A stretch of DNA of 47,121 nucleotides from Gammaproteobacteria bacterium (GCA_022072255.1 JAJVHZ010000024.1:1-47121); one strand, 5' to 3'; shown: positions 37,921 to 46,719, counted from the stretch's first letter. The notes: generated from the sequence alone by a model not told the origin. A program made the numbers and translations.

Positions 37921-38019
37921 CGGGCGAGACGGGAGGTGGCCGGCGTACGGGCGCTGATCCGCGGTCCATGCGGCTGTCCGGGCCGCGCGCGTCCGGCGCG
38001 CGCCCGCGGGTTCCGCCGC

Positions 38020-38025
38020 TATTCT
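38020..38025 (+). promoter_or_regulatory. -10 element close to the rlmM start
   Basis: TATTCT ends 8 nt before the ATG at 38034, which would put the transcription start at about the start codon. No Shine-Dalgarno sequence is present upstream. The -35 region is GC-rich and unconvincing. Confidence 0.35.
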
Positions 38026-38033
38026 ATCGCCTC

Positions 38034-39095
38034 ATGAGCGAGATTGTGTGCTCCTGCCGCGCCGGATTCGAGCGCGACTGCCGCGAGGAATTCCTGCAAC
38101 GGGCGCTGGCACGCGGCATGGCGCCGTTGCCGGGCGCGTCGACGCCCGGCGCCGGATTCATCGTCATCGGCGCCGCCGAATCCGGCGCCGATGAGGCGCA
38201 GTTGCGCGCGCTGCGCGCGCCGTGGCCGGTTTTCGCCCGGCAGTCGATGCTCGCGCGCGCCCGGCTGCCGGCGCTTCCCGCCCATGATCGGGTGAGCGCG
38301 ATCGTGACCGCGGCCGCCGATCTGCGTCAGCGCGTGAGCGAGGTGTGGGTGGAGACCGCCGATGCGGAGGCGACGCGACCGCTCATGCCGCTGTGCCGGG
38401 GCCTGGAACATCATCTGCGAGCGGCCCTCGCGAAGGACGGACTGTTGCGGCACGATGCCGGCCTGCCCCGCCTGCACGTCTTTCTCGCCACCTCGAGGAG
38501 CGCCTACCTGGGCCATGCGGATCCGCGCGACAGCTCGCCCTGGCCGATGGGGATCCCGCGCCTGCGCATGCCGCGCGCGGCGCCGAGCCGCTCGGTGCTG
38601 AAGCTCGAGGAGGCGCTGCTGATGTTTCTCACGGAGGAGCAGCGCCGCGGCAGCCTGAAGCCCGGCATGCTGGCCGTCGACCTCGGTGCGGCGCCGGGCG
38701 GATGGAGCTGGCTGCTCGCGCGCCACGGCTTGAGGGTGATCGCCGTCGACAATGGCGAGCTCGCCCCGGCGGTGCTCGCGACCGGGATGGTCGAGCACCG
38801 GCGCGAGGACGGTTTCGAATTCCGCCCGCCCGCGAAGGCGCACTGGCTGGTCTGCGACATCGTCGAGCGGCCCTCGCGCGTGGCGCAGCGCATGAGCCAG
38901 TGGTTCGTGCGGTCCTGGTGCAGGCACGCCGTCTTCAATCTCAAGCTGCCGATGAAGCGGCGCTACGAGGCGGTGATGCAGGCGCGCGCCACCATCGAGC
39001 GCGCCTTGTCCGGGCGGAAGTTCGAACTGCAGTTCCGGCAGCTCTATCACGATCGCGAGGAGGTCACCGGTTTCTACCGCGACCTGCAGGACTGA
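38034..39095 (+). CDS. rlmM: 23S rRNA 2'-O-ribose methyltransferase RlmM
   Basis: A 353-residue SAM-dependent methyltransferase that methylates C2498 of 23S rRNA in gammaproteobacteria. The N-terminal part (about 1-95) and a THUMP-like region (about 96-180) precede the Rossmann methyltransferase domain with LAVDLGAAPGGWSWLLARHG (about 218-237), VIAVDNGELAP and the C-terminal FNLKLPMKRRYEAV containing a catalytic-type Lys. ELQFRQLYHDREEVTGF ends the family block. The presence of the PRLRMPRAAPSRSVLKLEEA segment fits RlmM. Its stop overlaps the next ATG by 1 nt (TGATG). Confidence 0.94.
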   Translation: MSEIVCSCRAGFERDCREEFLQRALARGMAPLPGASTPGAGFIVIGAAESGADEAQLRALRAPWPVFARQSMLARARLPALPAHDRVSAIVTAAADLRQRVSEVWVETADAEATRPLMPLCRGLEHHLRAALAKDGLLRHDAGLPRLHVFLATSRSAYLGHADPRDSSPWPMGIPRLRMPRAAPSRSVLKLEEALLMFLTEEQRRGSLKPGMLAVDLGAAPGGWSWLLARHGLRVIAVDNGELAPAVLATGMVEHRREDGFEFRPPAKAHWLVCDIVERPSRVAQRMSQWFVRSWCRHAVFNLKLPMKRRYEAVMQARATIERALSGRKFELQFRQLYHDREEVTGFYRDLQD

Positions 39096-40177
39096 TGCGA
39101 ACACGAACACTGTACGTCGCGATCACCTATCACGGCTATGGGCACATCGCCCAGACCGCGCCCGTGGTCAACGCGCTGTGCGCGCGCCGGCCCGATCTGC
39201 GCGTCGTCGTGGAATCCGCCGCACCGCGAGCGGTGCTGTCGAAGCATTTTCACGTGTCGTTCGACCACGTGGAATGCGGCACGGACTTCGGCATGGTCAT
39301 GCACGACTCGCTGAACGTCGATGCGCCCGCGAGTCACGCGCGCTACCTCGCACAGCTCGTCGGCTGGGAGGATGCGATCGAGGCGTCGCTCAATCGCCTG
39401 CGCCGGCAGCGGCCGTCGCTGCTGCTCGGCAACGTGCCGTACATCCCCCTGCTCGCCGCCCGGCGATACGGCTGCCCGGCGATCGCGCTGTGCTCGCTGA
39501 ACTGGGCGGAGATCTACCTGCCGTATTGCGCGTCCTCGCAGGGGGCGGCGGAGGTGCACGCGCATCTGCTCGAGGCCTATGCCTCGGCGCATGCATTCAT
39601 CCGCCCGGCGCCCAGCATGCCGATGGCCTCGCTCGCCAATGGCCTCGGCGTCGGACCGATCGCACGCATCGGCCGGCGCGATCCGGCGCACCTGAAGGCA
39701 TGTCTCGGGCTCGCCGCCGGCACGCGCGTCGTGGCCGTGTTCATGGGCGGGGTCCCCACACCGTTGCCGCTGGCGCGCTGGCCCCGAACCGAGGGCGTGC
39801 ACTGGCTGGTGGGCGGCAGCGACTGCCCGGAGCGTCCGGACATGACCCCGCTCGATCGATCCGGCCTGCCATACATCGATATCGTGACGAGTTGCGATGC
39901 GCTGATCACGAAGCCGGGATACGGCGGTTTCACCGAGGCCGCATGCAACGCCATACCCGTGCTCTACGTCGAACGCGATGGATGGCCGGAGTCGCCGCAC
40001 CTGGTCGACTGGCTGACGCGGCACGCTCGCTGCCTGGCGCTCGATCGGGCGGCGCTGACGACCGGCGCGGTCATGGCGCGGCTTCGGCAGCTTTGGGCCA
40101 TGCCGTCGCGGCCGGCCGTGTCGCCCGGCGGCATCGCGCAGGCCGCGGAACGGCTGGCGGCGGCGCTCGGGGAATGA
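39095..40177 (+). CDS. Glycosyltransferase-like protein (GT28/MGT type)
   Basis: A 360-residue protein with a two-Rossmann (GT-B) layout. The N-terminal motif ITYHGYGHIAQTAPVVNAL resembles the donor-side glycine loop of MurG/macrolide-type glycosyltransferases. The C-terminal half has VVAVFMGGVPTPL, DIVTSCDALITKPGYGGFTE and IPVLYVERDGWPE, typical of nucleotide-sugar binding. It is coupled to rlmM by a TGATG overlap, but functional relation is not evident. The acceptor could be a lipid, a small molecule or a sugar polymer. Confidence 0.8.
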   Translation: MRTRTLYVAITYHGYGHIAQTAPVVNALCARRPDLRVVVESAAPRAVLSKHFHVSFDHVECGTDFGMVMHDSLNVDAPASHARYLAQLVGWEDAIEASLNRLRRQRPSLLLGNVPYIPLLAARRYGCPAIALCSLNWAEIYLPYCASSQGAAEVHAHLLEAYASAHAFIRPAPSMPMASLANGLGVGPIARIGRRDPAHLKACLGLAAGTRVVAVFMGGVPTPLPLARWPRTEGVHWLVGGSDCPERPDMTPLDRSGLPYIDIVTSCDALITKPGYGGFTEAACNAIPVLYVERDGWPESPHLVDWLTRHARCLALDRAALTTGAVMARLRQLWAMPSRPAVSPGGIAQAAERLAAALGE

Positions 40178-40196
40178 CGGGGCGGGGGGCGAGAGG

Positions 40197-40226
40197 GCGG
40201 CGGCGGACCTGCAGGCCCGCCGCCGC
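40197..40226. terminator. Perfect 10-bp GC hairpin between convergent genes
   Basis: GCGGCGGCGG (40197-40206) and CCGCCGCCGC (40217-40226) form a perfect stem around a 10-nt loop that itself contains the palindrome CCTGCAGG. It lies between the glycosyltransferase stop and the phasin-like gene stop and may act on both strands. No U tract is present. Confidence 0.45.
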
Positions 40227-40240
40227 GAATATGTGCGAGG

Positions 40241-40558
40241 TCAGCTCGCTGCGACCTTCTTGAGTCTGACGTGCATCTTGCCCTGATCTTCGTGGGACTC
40301 CACGGCGGATTTCAGCGCGGTCGTGCCGGCCTCCAAGAACGGATTGTCGAGCGACAGGCAGCTCATCTTCCAGCACGCGTCCATCATCGATAACTGGATC
40401 TCCGTCCAGTTCTTCCAGGCATCGAAACCCATCCGATACATCGTGCCGAAGCTCTCCGGATCGCCCCACGCCCGGCACTGAGTCTCGGCCAGGCGCATGG
40501 CGCGGTCCATGAACTCGGTCATCTCGATCATGGATTTCGACGTGTCAGTCGTCGTCAT
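40241..40558 (-). CDS. Small phasin-like protein
   Basis: A 105-residue, mostly helical protein beginning MTTTDTSKSMIEMTEFMDRA and rich in Met, Trp and charged residues (AWKNWTEIQLSMMDACWKMS). The size, amphipathic helices and lack of signal peptide resemble phasins, which coat polyhydroxyalkanoate granules. No PHA synthase is in the window, so this is only a resemblance. The start at 40558 has GAGGAGG 9 nt upstream; an in-frame extension upstream shows no such site and is low complexity. It is on the same strand as the host-attachment protein but with a 119-nt gap. Confidence 0.6.
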   Translation of the reverse strand: MTTTDTSKSMIEMTEFMDRAMRLAETQCRAWGDPESFGTMYRMGFDAWKNWTEIQLSMMDACWKMSCLSLDNPFLEAGTTALKSAVESHEDQGKMHVRLKKVAAS

Positions 40559-40677
40559 GGTATGGACCTCCTCGAATTGCTTGGCGTCCGAGCCGGTGGG
40601 AACACCGCCCCCGTCCCAGGGAGCGGAAGAGTACCGGGGCCGGCCAGCCGCCGCGACGGACACCCGGTGACCCCGTG

Positions 40678-41118
40678 CTATTCGTTCGTCGTCTTCAAGT
40701 GACTGCTGATGGCCGTCGGATCCAGACGCACCAGGTCCTGGTTTAGCGTCTTCACGATCCGATCGATCGAATTGGCACTCAATCGCTTGCGAAGCTCGCC
40801 GAGAAAGCGCGGCGCGGCGACGATGATCAACTGCTCGAACTGGCCCTGGGCGCGCGCCTCGTCGATGCGCTCGGCGACCTCATGGGCGAACATCTGCATC
40901 TGATGTTCGTCCGGGTCGTTGCGTGTCTCGTAGGAGTGATGCACCGATCCGCTTGCGGAGCTGAAGGTGCGGCCGGGGCGGTCCTGCGCCAGTTCGCGCG
41001 TGGGGATCCTGCCTTCCGGGTTGACGAAATCAGCAACCTCCTGCAACTGGCCGTCGACCCCCATGCGGGAGAAAAAACGGGCCCGCGCGGAATCGGCAAC
41101 CACCACCCACTGACGCAT
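40678..41118 (-). CDS. Host-attachment (baeRF-like) protein
   Basis: A 146-residue soluble protein of the family annotated as required for attachment to host cells. It has the pattern [20 protein letters not shown] at the N-terminus, [20 protein letters not shown] in the middle, and the C-terminal [20 protein letters not shown]. The fold resembles the central domain of eRF1-like proteins, and the real role in free-living bacteria is unknown. The ATG has GGAGG 6-8 nt upstream. It is divergent from purE. Confidence 0.87.
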   Translation of the reverse strand: MRQWVVVADSARARFFSRMGVDGQLQEVADFVNPEGRIPTRELAQDRPGRTFSSASGSVHHSYETRNDPDEHQMQMFAHEVAERIDEARAQGQFEQLIIVAAPRFLGELRKRLSANSIDRIVKTLNQDLVRLDPTAISSHLKTTNE

Positions 41119-41214
41119 GCATTACCCTCCGCCAAATGTAGAAGTACAATGAATACAGGAAGCTGCCTGTTCGGGCGATTCGGTCCCTGCTCCGGATCGA
41201 CCGTGCCGCCGCGT

Positions 41215-41243
41215 TCGACAGCGGCAGCCGCATTCAGGATAAT
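41215..41243 (+). promoter_or_regulatory. Sigma-70 promoter of purEK
   Basis: TCGACA (41215-41220, 5 of 6 to TTGACA), a 17-nt spacer and GATAAT (41238-41243, 5 of 6 to TATAAT) form the best housekeeping promoter in the window. Transcription should start near 41250, which leaves about 25 nt before the ATG at 41275. No PurR box was seen. Confidence 0.7.
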
Positions 41244-41274
41244 GTCGCCTTTTTTCAGCGGGATGACAGCACAT

Positions 41275-41763
41275 ATGGCCGGGTCGCCACGCGTAGGCGT
41301 CATCATGGGCAGCCGCTCCGACTGGGAGACCATGCGGCTGGCCGCGGACATTCTCTCAGAGTTCAGTGTAGACCACGAGTGCCGCATCGTCTCCGCGCAC
41401 CGCACCCCCGAGCTGCTCGCGGAATACGCGCGCGCTGCGGAGACGCGGGGCCTGCAGATCATCATTGCCGGCGCCGGCGGCGCGGCGCACCTGCCGGGCA
41501 TGGTAGCCGCAAACACGCTGTTGCCGGTCATCGGTGTACCGGTGCAAAGCAAGGCCCTGAAGGGGCTGGATTCCCTGCTCTCCATCGTGCAGATGCCGGC
41601 TGGCGTCCCGGTGGCCGCGGTGGCCATCGGCGAGGCGGGTGCACGCAATGCCGGGCTGCTGGCCGTGGCCATGCTCGCGAGTACCGACGCGCGCCTTCGG
41701 GAAAAACTCCGGGAATTCCGCGCGGCCCAGACGCAGCGGGTACTCGAGGAGAAACTGCCGTGA
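41275..41763 (+). CDS. purE: N5-carboxyaminoimidazole ribonucleotide mutase
   Basis: A 162-residue class I PurE that converts N5-CAIR to CAIR in purine synthesis. The nucleotide loop [13 protein letters not shown] is at residues 7-19, SAHRTPELL in the middle holds the active-site His, and [11 protein letters not shown] with PVIGVPVQS completes the site. It usually acts as an octamer. Two in-frame ATGs are possible (41263 and 41275). 41275 was chosen because GGATGA lies upstream and the promoter would leave almost no leader for the other. The stop overlaps the purK GTG, so the two are translated together. Confidence 0.95.
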   Translation: MAGSPRVGVIMGSRSDWETMRLAADILSEFSVDHECRIVSAHRTPELLAEYARAAETRGLQIIIAGAGGAAHLPGMVAANTLLPVIGVPVQSKALKGLDSLLSIVQMPAGVPVAAVAIGEAGARNAGLLAVAMLASTDARLREKLREFRAAQTQRVLEEKLP

Positions 41764-42908
41764 ACGGGAGGGAGGTCATCCCGCCCGGGGCCACGCTCGG
41801 TGTGCTCGGCAGCGGCCAGCTCGGCCGCATGTTCGCGATCGCCGCCCGCAGGCTCGGCTACCGCGTGCACGTGCTATCCCCCGAGTACGACACGCCCACC
41901 GGACAGGTCGCGGATCTGGAGATCTCGGCGGACTACCAGGATCTCGACGCGATCGCGAAGTTCGCACAGGGCGTCGCGGCAGTCACCTTCGAGTTCGAGA
42001 ACGTGCCGGCAGTCACCGCCGATACCGCGGCGAGGCATGCGCCGGTGCGGCCGGCGGGGCTGGTGCTGCACGTCGCCCAGAACCGCGCTCGCGAAAAGGG
42101 CTGGCTGCGCGACAACGCCATACCGGTGACGCCGTTTCGAAACGTGAGCACGCAGGAGGAGCTGCTGGCGGCGGTGGTCGCGCTCGGCACGCCAGCGATC
42201 CTGAAGACCGCGGCCTTTGGCTATGACGGCAAGGGTCAGGTCGTGATCCGCCGGGCCGACGAGGCGGAAGCCGCGTGGCAGACGCTCAAACGCCAGGAGT
42301 GCATACTCGAGGCCTTCGTGGGGTTCGAGAAGGAGATCTCCGTCGTCGCCGCGCGCGGACTGGATGGCAATCTCGTGTGCTACGGCCCCATGGTCAACAC
42401 CCACCTCGATCACATCCTCGACACCTCGGTGACGCCGTGCGACCTGCCGGCGCGTGCCGTGAAGGATTCCCTGGACATCGCCTGCAGCGTGATGGAAGGG
42501 CTGGACGTGACCGGCGTCCTGTGCGTGGAGTTCTTCATGGAGAGCGACGGGCGCGTGATGGTCAACGAACTGGCGCCACGACCGCACAACTCCGGCCACC
42601 TCACCATCGATGGACACGTCACCTGCCAGTTCGAGCAGCAGGTGCGCGCGGTGTGCGGACTGCCGCTCGGCTCGGCGGCGATGGTGCGTCCTGCGGTCGC
42701 GATGGCCAATCTGCTGGGTGATCTGTGGGAGACCGGCGAGCCGCAGTGGCACATGGCATTCGCGATCCCGGAGGTGAAGCTGCACCTCTACGGCAAGGCC
42801 GAGGCGCGCGCAGGGCGCAAGATGGGTCACATCAACGCCGGCGCCGACACTCCGGAGGAGGCCCTGCGCCTCGTCACCGCCGCGCGCGCCGCGCTCACGC
42901 GGCGCTAG
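41760..42908 (+). CDS. purK: N5-carboxyaminoimidazole ribonucleotide synthetase
   Basis: A 382-residue ATP-grasp enzyme that carboxylates AIR with bicarbonate and ATP to N5-CAIR, the substrate of PurE. The N-terminal domain starts [20 protein letters not shown]. The ATP-grasp part shows [37 protein letters not shown] and [17 protein letters not shown]. The GTG at 41760 overlaps the purE stop (GTGA) and has GAGGAGA 8 nt upstream. Length is normal. Confidence 0.95.
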   Translation: MNGREVIPPGATLGVLGSGQLGRMFAIAARRLGYRVHVLSPEYDTPTGQVADLEISADYQDLDAIAKFAQGVAAVTFEFENVPAVTADTAARHAPVRPAGLVLHVAQNRAREKGWLRDNAIPVTPFRNVSTQEELLAAVVALGTPAILKTAAFGYDGKGQVVIRRADEAEAAWQTLKRQECILEAFVGFEKEISVVAARGLDGNLVCYGPMVNTHLDHILDTSVTPCDLPARAVKDSLDIACSVMEGLDVTGVLCVEFFMESDGRVMVNELAPRPHNSGHLTIDGHVTCQFEQQVRAVCGLPLGSAAMVRPAVAMANLLGDLWETGEPQWHMAFAIPEVKLHLYGKAEARAGRKMGHINAGADTPEEALRLVTAARAALTRR

Positions 42909-43086
42909 CTTCGAACTGCCGTCGTGGCCGCCCGCCCGTCACCGTCCCGCGTCCTCACGCACCGCGCGGCGGTCGATGCGGCACCCAAGGGCCGCATGCA
43001 CAGGGTTGCGGCGGAGCACAAGATGGGGGCTGCCGACAGGCGGGCGGTGCGATACTCCCCGAATGCCGGAATGTTGATCTGGTTTC

Positions 43087-43092
43087 CATAAT
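43087..43092 (+). promoter_or_regulatory. Candidate -10 element for the SxtJ-like gene module
   Basis: CATAAT stands in the only AT-rich spot after purK, 73 nt before the preferred start of the SxtJ-like gene. At 17 nt the -35 is poor (TGCCGG); TTGATC at 43074 is too close. The rest of the 256-nt gap (42909-43164) shows nothing recognisable. Confidence 0.35.
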
Positions 43093-43164
43093 TGGGGAAG
43101 TCCCGTCGAGGCGTTTCCGGCTACCATGCAAGGAGGAATGGCCTTGCATGGAGATCAAGACAGC

Positions 43165-43590
43165 ATGGCGCACGAAAGGCTTTCCGCGCACCACGAACTG
43201 CCCGTCCGGGGTTCCTCGAATCGAAGCTTCGGTCTGATCTTCGCGGCGTTTTTCTGCATCATCGGGTTGCTGCCCCTGTTCTCGCGCGGCGAGTTGCGGC
43301 CCTGGGCGCTGGTGGCGGCTGCCGTCTTCGCCGCGGTCGCGATGACCGTGCCGTCGATCCTCGGGCCGCTCAACAGGGCGTGGATACGGCTGGGTCTGCT
43401 CCTGCACAGGATCGTGAACCCGGTCGTGCTGGGTCTGATGTTCCTGATCGCGATCGTGCCCATCGGCCTGCTGATGAGGCTGTTCGGCAAGGACTTGCTG
43501 AGATTGAAGTTCTCCAGGGGTGCATCGAGCTACTGGTTGGTCCGCGAACCGAAGGGACCGGATCCACGTAGTCTCAATCGCCAGTTCTGA
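43165..43590 (+). CDS. SxtJ-family membrane protein
   Basis: A 141-residue protein with three hydrophobic segments (about 22-40, 50-66 and 82-106) in the pattern of the SxtJ family: RSFGLIFAAFFCIIGLLPLF, then ILGPLNRAWIRLGLLLHRIV, NPVVLGLMFLIAIVPIGLLM and a conserved end RGASSYWLVREPKGPDPRS. SxtJ is a protein of unknown function encoded beside the carbamoyltransferase of saxitoxin clusters. The start is uncertain: ATGs at 43126 and 43138 are also in frame but lie on the AGGAGG itself, while 43165 has GGAG 11 nt upstream. The next three genes follow within 20 nt each. Confidence 0.82.
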   Translation: MAHERLSAHHELPVRGSSNRSFGLIFAAFFCIIGLLPLFSRGELRPWALVAAAVFAAVAMTVPSILGPLNRAWIRLGLLLHRIVNPVVLGLMFLIAIVPIGLLMRLFGKDLLRLKFSRGASSYWLVREPKGPDPRSLNRQF

Positions 43591-43610
43591 TCGTTTCAGA
43601 GGTGGGTGAT

Positions 43611-43760
43611 ATGTCCTTCGTCAAGGAATTGTGGGAGTTCATGCGGGAGCGCAAGAAGTTCTGGCTGCTGCCGATCGTGATAGTCATGTTCCTGGTCGGT
43701 GGTCTCATGATCGCGGTCAAGGGATCTGCGGTGGCCCCGTTCATCTACACGCTGTTCTGA
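43611..43760 (+). CDS. DUF5989 small membrane protein (SxtK-like)
   Basis: A 49-residue protein beginning MSFVKELWEFMRERKKFWLL, with one membrane helix (about 18-40) and ending APFIYTLF. This is the DUF5989 pattern, and the size and position match SxtK of saxitoxin clusters as I recall it. GAGGTGG lies about 8 nt before the ATG. It is 20 nt after the SxtJ-like gene and 8 nt before the carbamoyltransferase. The basic N-terminal helix before the membrane segment suggests it could recruit the carbamoyltransferase to the membrane; this is inference. Confidence 0.85.
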   Translation: MSFVKELWEFMRERKKFWLLPIVIVMFLVGGLMIAVKGSAVAPFIYTLF

Positions 43761-43768
43761 GCGGCACC

Positions 43769-45601
43769 GTGCGCATACTCGGCATCTCCGCGCTGTATCA
43801 CGACAGCGCCGCGGCCCTCGTGGTGGACGGCGACATCGTGGCGGCGGCGCAGGAGGAGCGCTTCACGCGCAGGAAGCACGACTCCGGCTTCCCGGGCAAC
43901 GCCGTGAATTACTGCCTTCAGGAGGCCGGGATACGGCTGGCGGATGCCGACTACGTCGTCTTCTACGACAAACCGTTCCTGAAATTCGAGCGCCTGCTCG
44001 AGACCTACCTGGCCTTCGCCCCGCGCGGGTTCAGGTCCTTCCGCATGGCGGTGCCGATATGGCTGCAGGAGAAGCTGTTCCTGAAGTCGCTGCTGAAGGA
44101 GGAGCTGAGCAGATGGGCGCCGGATTACGACTGGGAGAAACGCCTGCTGTTCTCCGAGCATCATCTCTCGCATGCGGCCAGCGCGTTCTTCCCCTCGCCG
44201 TTCGAGGAGGCGGTGGTGCTCACGATGGACGGCGTCGGGGAGTGGACGACGACCTCGCTGGCGGTCGGGCGCGGCAATGAGCTGAAGATCCACAAGGAGA
44301 TCCACTTCCCGCACTCGCTCGGATTGCTGTACTCGGCATTCACCTATTACACCGGCTTCAAGGTCAACTCCGGCGAGTACAAGGTCATGGGTCTCGCGCC
44401 CTATGGCGAACCGCGCTTCATCAAGCAGATCTACGACCATCTCATCGACGTCAAGGACGATGGCTCGTTCCGCCTCGACATGAAGTATTTCGACTATTGC
44501 ACCGGCCTGCGCATGACCAACGCCCGGTTCGACGAGCTTTTCGGCGGGCCGCCGCGCAAGGCCGAGGACACGCTCACGCAGCGGGAGATGGACCTTGCGG
44601 CATCGGTCCAGCGCGTGACGGAGGACGTCGTGCGCAGGCTCGTGGGCTCGATCGTCGCCGAGACCGGGATCAGAAATGTGTGCCTGGCAGGCGGTGTCGC
44701 GCTGAACTGCGTGGCGAACGGCAAGGTGCTGCGCGACGGCATAGCGAAAGGGCTGTGGATCCAGCCTGCGGCCGGCGATGCCGGGGGCGCGCTCGGCGCT
44801 GCACTCAATGGCTACCACCTCTACAATGGCGGAGCACGCAAGGTCGATGCGCAGGACAGCATGAAGGGCGCCTTCCTGGGGCCGTCCTACGCCCAGCGCG
44901 ATATCGAAGAGAGGCTCGAGGCGGCGGGCGCGAACTTCGAGGTGCTGGACGACAACGCCGTGATCGACGTCTGTGCGCGCGGCCTTGCCGAGGAAAAGGC
45001 CGTGGGCTGGTTCCAGGGACGCATGGAGTTCGGTCCGCGTGCGCTCGGCGGCCGCTCGATACTCGGTGACCCGCGCTCGCCCACCATGCAATCGGTGCTG
45101 AACCTCAAGGTCAAGTATCGCGAGTCGTTCCGGCCGTTCGCACCGTCGGTGCTGCGCGAGCACGTGGCCGAGTGGTTCGATCTCGACGGCGACAGTCCCT
45201 ACATGCTGCTGGTCGCGGACGTGGTCGAGCGCAGGCGCAAGGCGATGACCGAGGCGGAGCAGAAGCTCTTCGGGATCGCCAAGCTCAACGTGCCGCGTTC
45301 CGACATCCCGGCGGTGACGCACGTGGATTACTCGGCGCGCGTCCAGACCGTCCACGCGCATACCAATCCGCGCTACCACGCGCTGATCTCGCGGTTCGAT
45401 GAGCTCACCGGCTGCCCGGTCGTCGTGAACACGAGTTTCAATGTCCGTGGCGAGCCCATCGTGGGGTCGCCGGAGGACGCCTTCCGATGCTTCATGGGCA
45501 CGGAGATCGAATTGCTGGCCGTGGGGAATTGCCTGTTGCGCAAGGAGAATCAGAACCCGGCGCTCAAACAGCAGTACGAAAGCAGGTTCGAACCGGACTG
45601 A
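43769..45601 (+). CDS. NodU/CmcH-family O-carbamoyltransferase
   Basis: A 610-residue enzyme that should transfer the carbamoyl group from carbamoyl phosphate to a hydroxyl via a carbamoyl-AMP intermediate, using ATP. The N-terminal Kae1-like part begins MRILGISALYHDSAAALVVD, has SEHHLSHAASAFFPSPFEEA with metal-binding His residues and VLTMDGVGEWTTT. The C-terminal part has WFQGRMEFGPRALGGRSILG and NTSFNVRGEPIVGSPEDAFR. The length equals SxtI and TobZ-type enzymes. The GTG at 43769 is used because the family starts exactly there; it follows the DUF5989 stop by 8 nt. The acceptor is unknown, perhaps a surface sugar or lipid. Confidence 0.92.
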   Translation: MRILGISALYHDSAAALVVDGDIVAAAQEERFTRRKHDSGFPGNAVNYCLQEAGIRLADADYVVFYDKPFLKFERLLETYLAFAPRGFRSFRMAVPIWLQEKLFLKSLLKEELSRWAPDYDWEKRLLFSEHHLSHAASAFFPSPFEEAVVLTMDGVGEWTTTSLAVGRGNELKIHKEIHFPHSLGLLYSAFTYYTGFKVNSGEYKVMGLAPYGEPRFIKQIYDHLIDVKDDGSFRLDMKYFDYCTGLRMTNARFDELFGGPPRKAEDTLTQREMDLAASVQRVTEDVVRRLVGSIVAETGIRNVCLAGGVALNCVANGKVLRDGIAKGLWIQPAAGDAGGALGAALNGYHLYNGGARKVDAQDSMKGAFLGPSYAQRDIEERLEAAGANFEVLDDNAVIDVCARGLAEEKAVGWFQGRMEFGPRALGGRSILGDPRSPTMQSVLNLKVKYRESFRPFAPSVLREHVAEWFDLDGDSPYMLLVADVVERRRKAMTEAEQKLFGIAKLNVPRSDIPAVTHVDYSARVQTVHAHTNPRYHALISRFDELTGCPVVVNTSFNVRGEPIVGSPEDAFRCFMGTEIELLAVGNCLLRKENQNPALKQQYESRFEPD

Positions 45602-45603
45602 AC

Positions 45604-46641
45604 ATGAACGGAAGCCGGCCGCGAAGGAAGTGGAGCGTGGTTCTCACGGCCATGGTGATCGTCGGCGTGGTCTGCTACGCGCTGGGAGAGATCATGGTGC
45701 GGCTGCTCGAGCCCGGGGCCTCGCGTTACCCCAACCAGCATTTCTCGCTCGACTACGGCCCTGTGGAGTATCCCAATCGCCGCATCGTGCATACCGTGCC
45801 GGGCCGATGGCGATTCGAGTACACGACCAACCGCTTCGGGCACCGGGGCGAGGAACCCGGGATCTCGAGCAGCTATCCGGTCCCGAACGTGCTGTTGGTG
45901 GGCGATTCCTACACGTTCGGCCTTGGACTGAGCGACGAGGACGAACTGGGCGCCGTGATGCGGCGGACATTCGCGGGACGCGCAGGTGTCGTCAATATCG
46001 CGACCCAGAACTGGGGGCTGGCGCAGCAGATCCGCCGCTACTACGAGCTGGGTCAGGTCTTCCGGCCCAGGGTCGTGGTGCTGGTCTTCTGCTCCAACGA
46101 TCCTTCTGAAAACCTCGCCTATCCGGTGGCGAAGTTCGTGGACGGCCGATTCGTGTTCCAGTCCGCACCGCATGACTTCGGCATGGTCGAGCGATTCGTC
46201 AAGAGGTACTTCCCGGATTCCTGGCTGATACAGAAGAGCCAGCTCTATGTCTTCGCCCGCTACGTGGCATACAAGATCTCCCACCGGGAAGCGGCCGTGG
46301 CCGCGGCGATGGAGAACCGGGAAGGCGCCAGCGGCAAGGTGTCGAGGGCGGAGAGAAACCACGTCGAACTGCTCGAGGCATTCGCGAAAGACCTGAAGAG
46401 CGGGGGCGTCGGGCTGGTGCTGATCTCCGTACCCGGGCAGTTACAGAAATTCCGCTACATCGCCGGCAAGGTGAATGAGTTCAGCCAGTCCGGTCTGCTT
46501 CGTTATGTCGAGGTCCGGGACTGGGTGGGCGAGAAGGGCCTGGACGAATCCCCCGAGGGTCACTGGGGACCGGAGACCGTGCGCTCGATCGCCAGCCACC
46601 TCATTCCCCTGCTCGAGCAGGACTATCTCGCGCAGCCCTGA
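45604..46641 (+). CDS. Membrane-anchored SGNH/GDSL-type hydrolase
   Basis: A 345-residue protein with one N-terminal membrane anchor (about 11-30, VVLTAMVIVGVVCYALGE), so the enzyme domain faces the periplasm. The SGNH core shows LLVGDSYTFGLGLSDED with nucleophile S102, NIATQNWGLAQQIRRYYELG with block II/III glycine and asparagine, VFCSNDPSEN, and the C-terminal DESPEGHWGPE with D314 and H320. It should hydrolyse or transfer an ester (acyl or carbamoyl) on an extracellular sugar. It starts 2 nt after the carbamoyltransferase stop. A role in removing or relocating the group added by that enzyme is inferred. Confidence 0.87.
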   Translation: MNGSRPRRKWSVVLTAMVIVGVVCYALGEIMVRLLEPGASRYPNQHFSLDYGPVEYPNRRIVHTVPGRWRFEYTTNRFGHRGEEPGISSSYPVPNVLLVGDSYTFGLGLSDEDELGAVMRRTFAGRAGVVNIATQNWGLAQQIRRYYELGQVFRPRVVVLVFCSNDPSENLAYPVAKFVDGRFVFQSAPHDFGMVERFVKRYFPDSWLIQKSQLYVFARYVAYKISHREAAVAAAMENREGASGKVSRAERNHVELLEAFAKDLKSGGVGLVLISVPGQLQKFRYIAGKVNEFSQSGLLRYVEVRDWVGEKGLDESPEGHWGPETVRSIASHLIPLLEQDYLAQP

Positions 46642-46675
46642 TCGATCGTGCCCGGCCCCCTTCGGCCTCCTCACT

Positions 46676-46697
46676 GCCCGGGCGGTGATCGCCGGGC
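46676..46697 (+). terminator. Hairpin after the SGNH gene
   Basis: GCCCG-g-GCG pairs with CGCCGGGC around GTGAT: 8 pairs with one bulged G, 35 nt after the SGNH stop and 23 nt before the stop of the convergent gene. It has no U tract. Confidence 0.4.
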
Positions 46698-46719
46698 CGA
46701 CCACGGGGGGCGGCCCATC

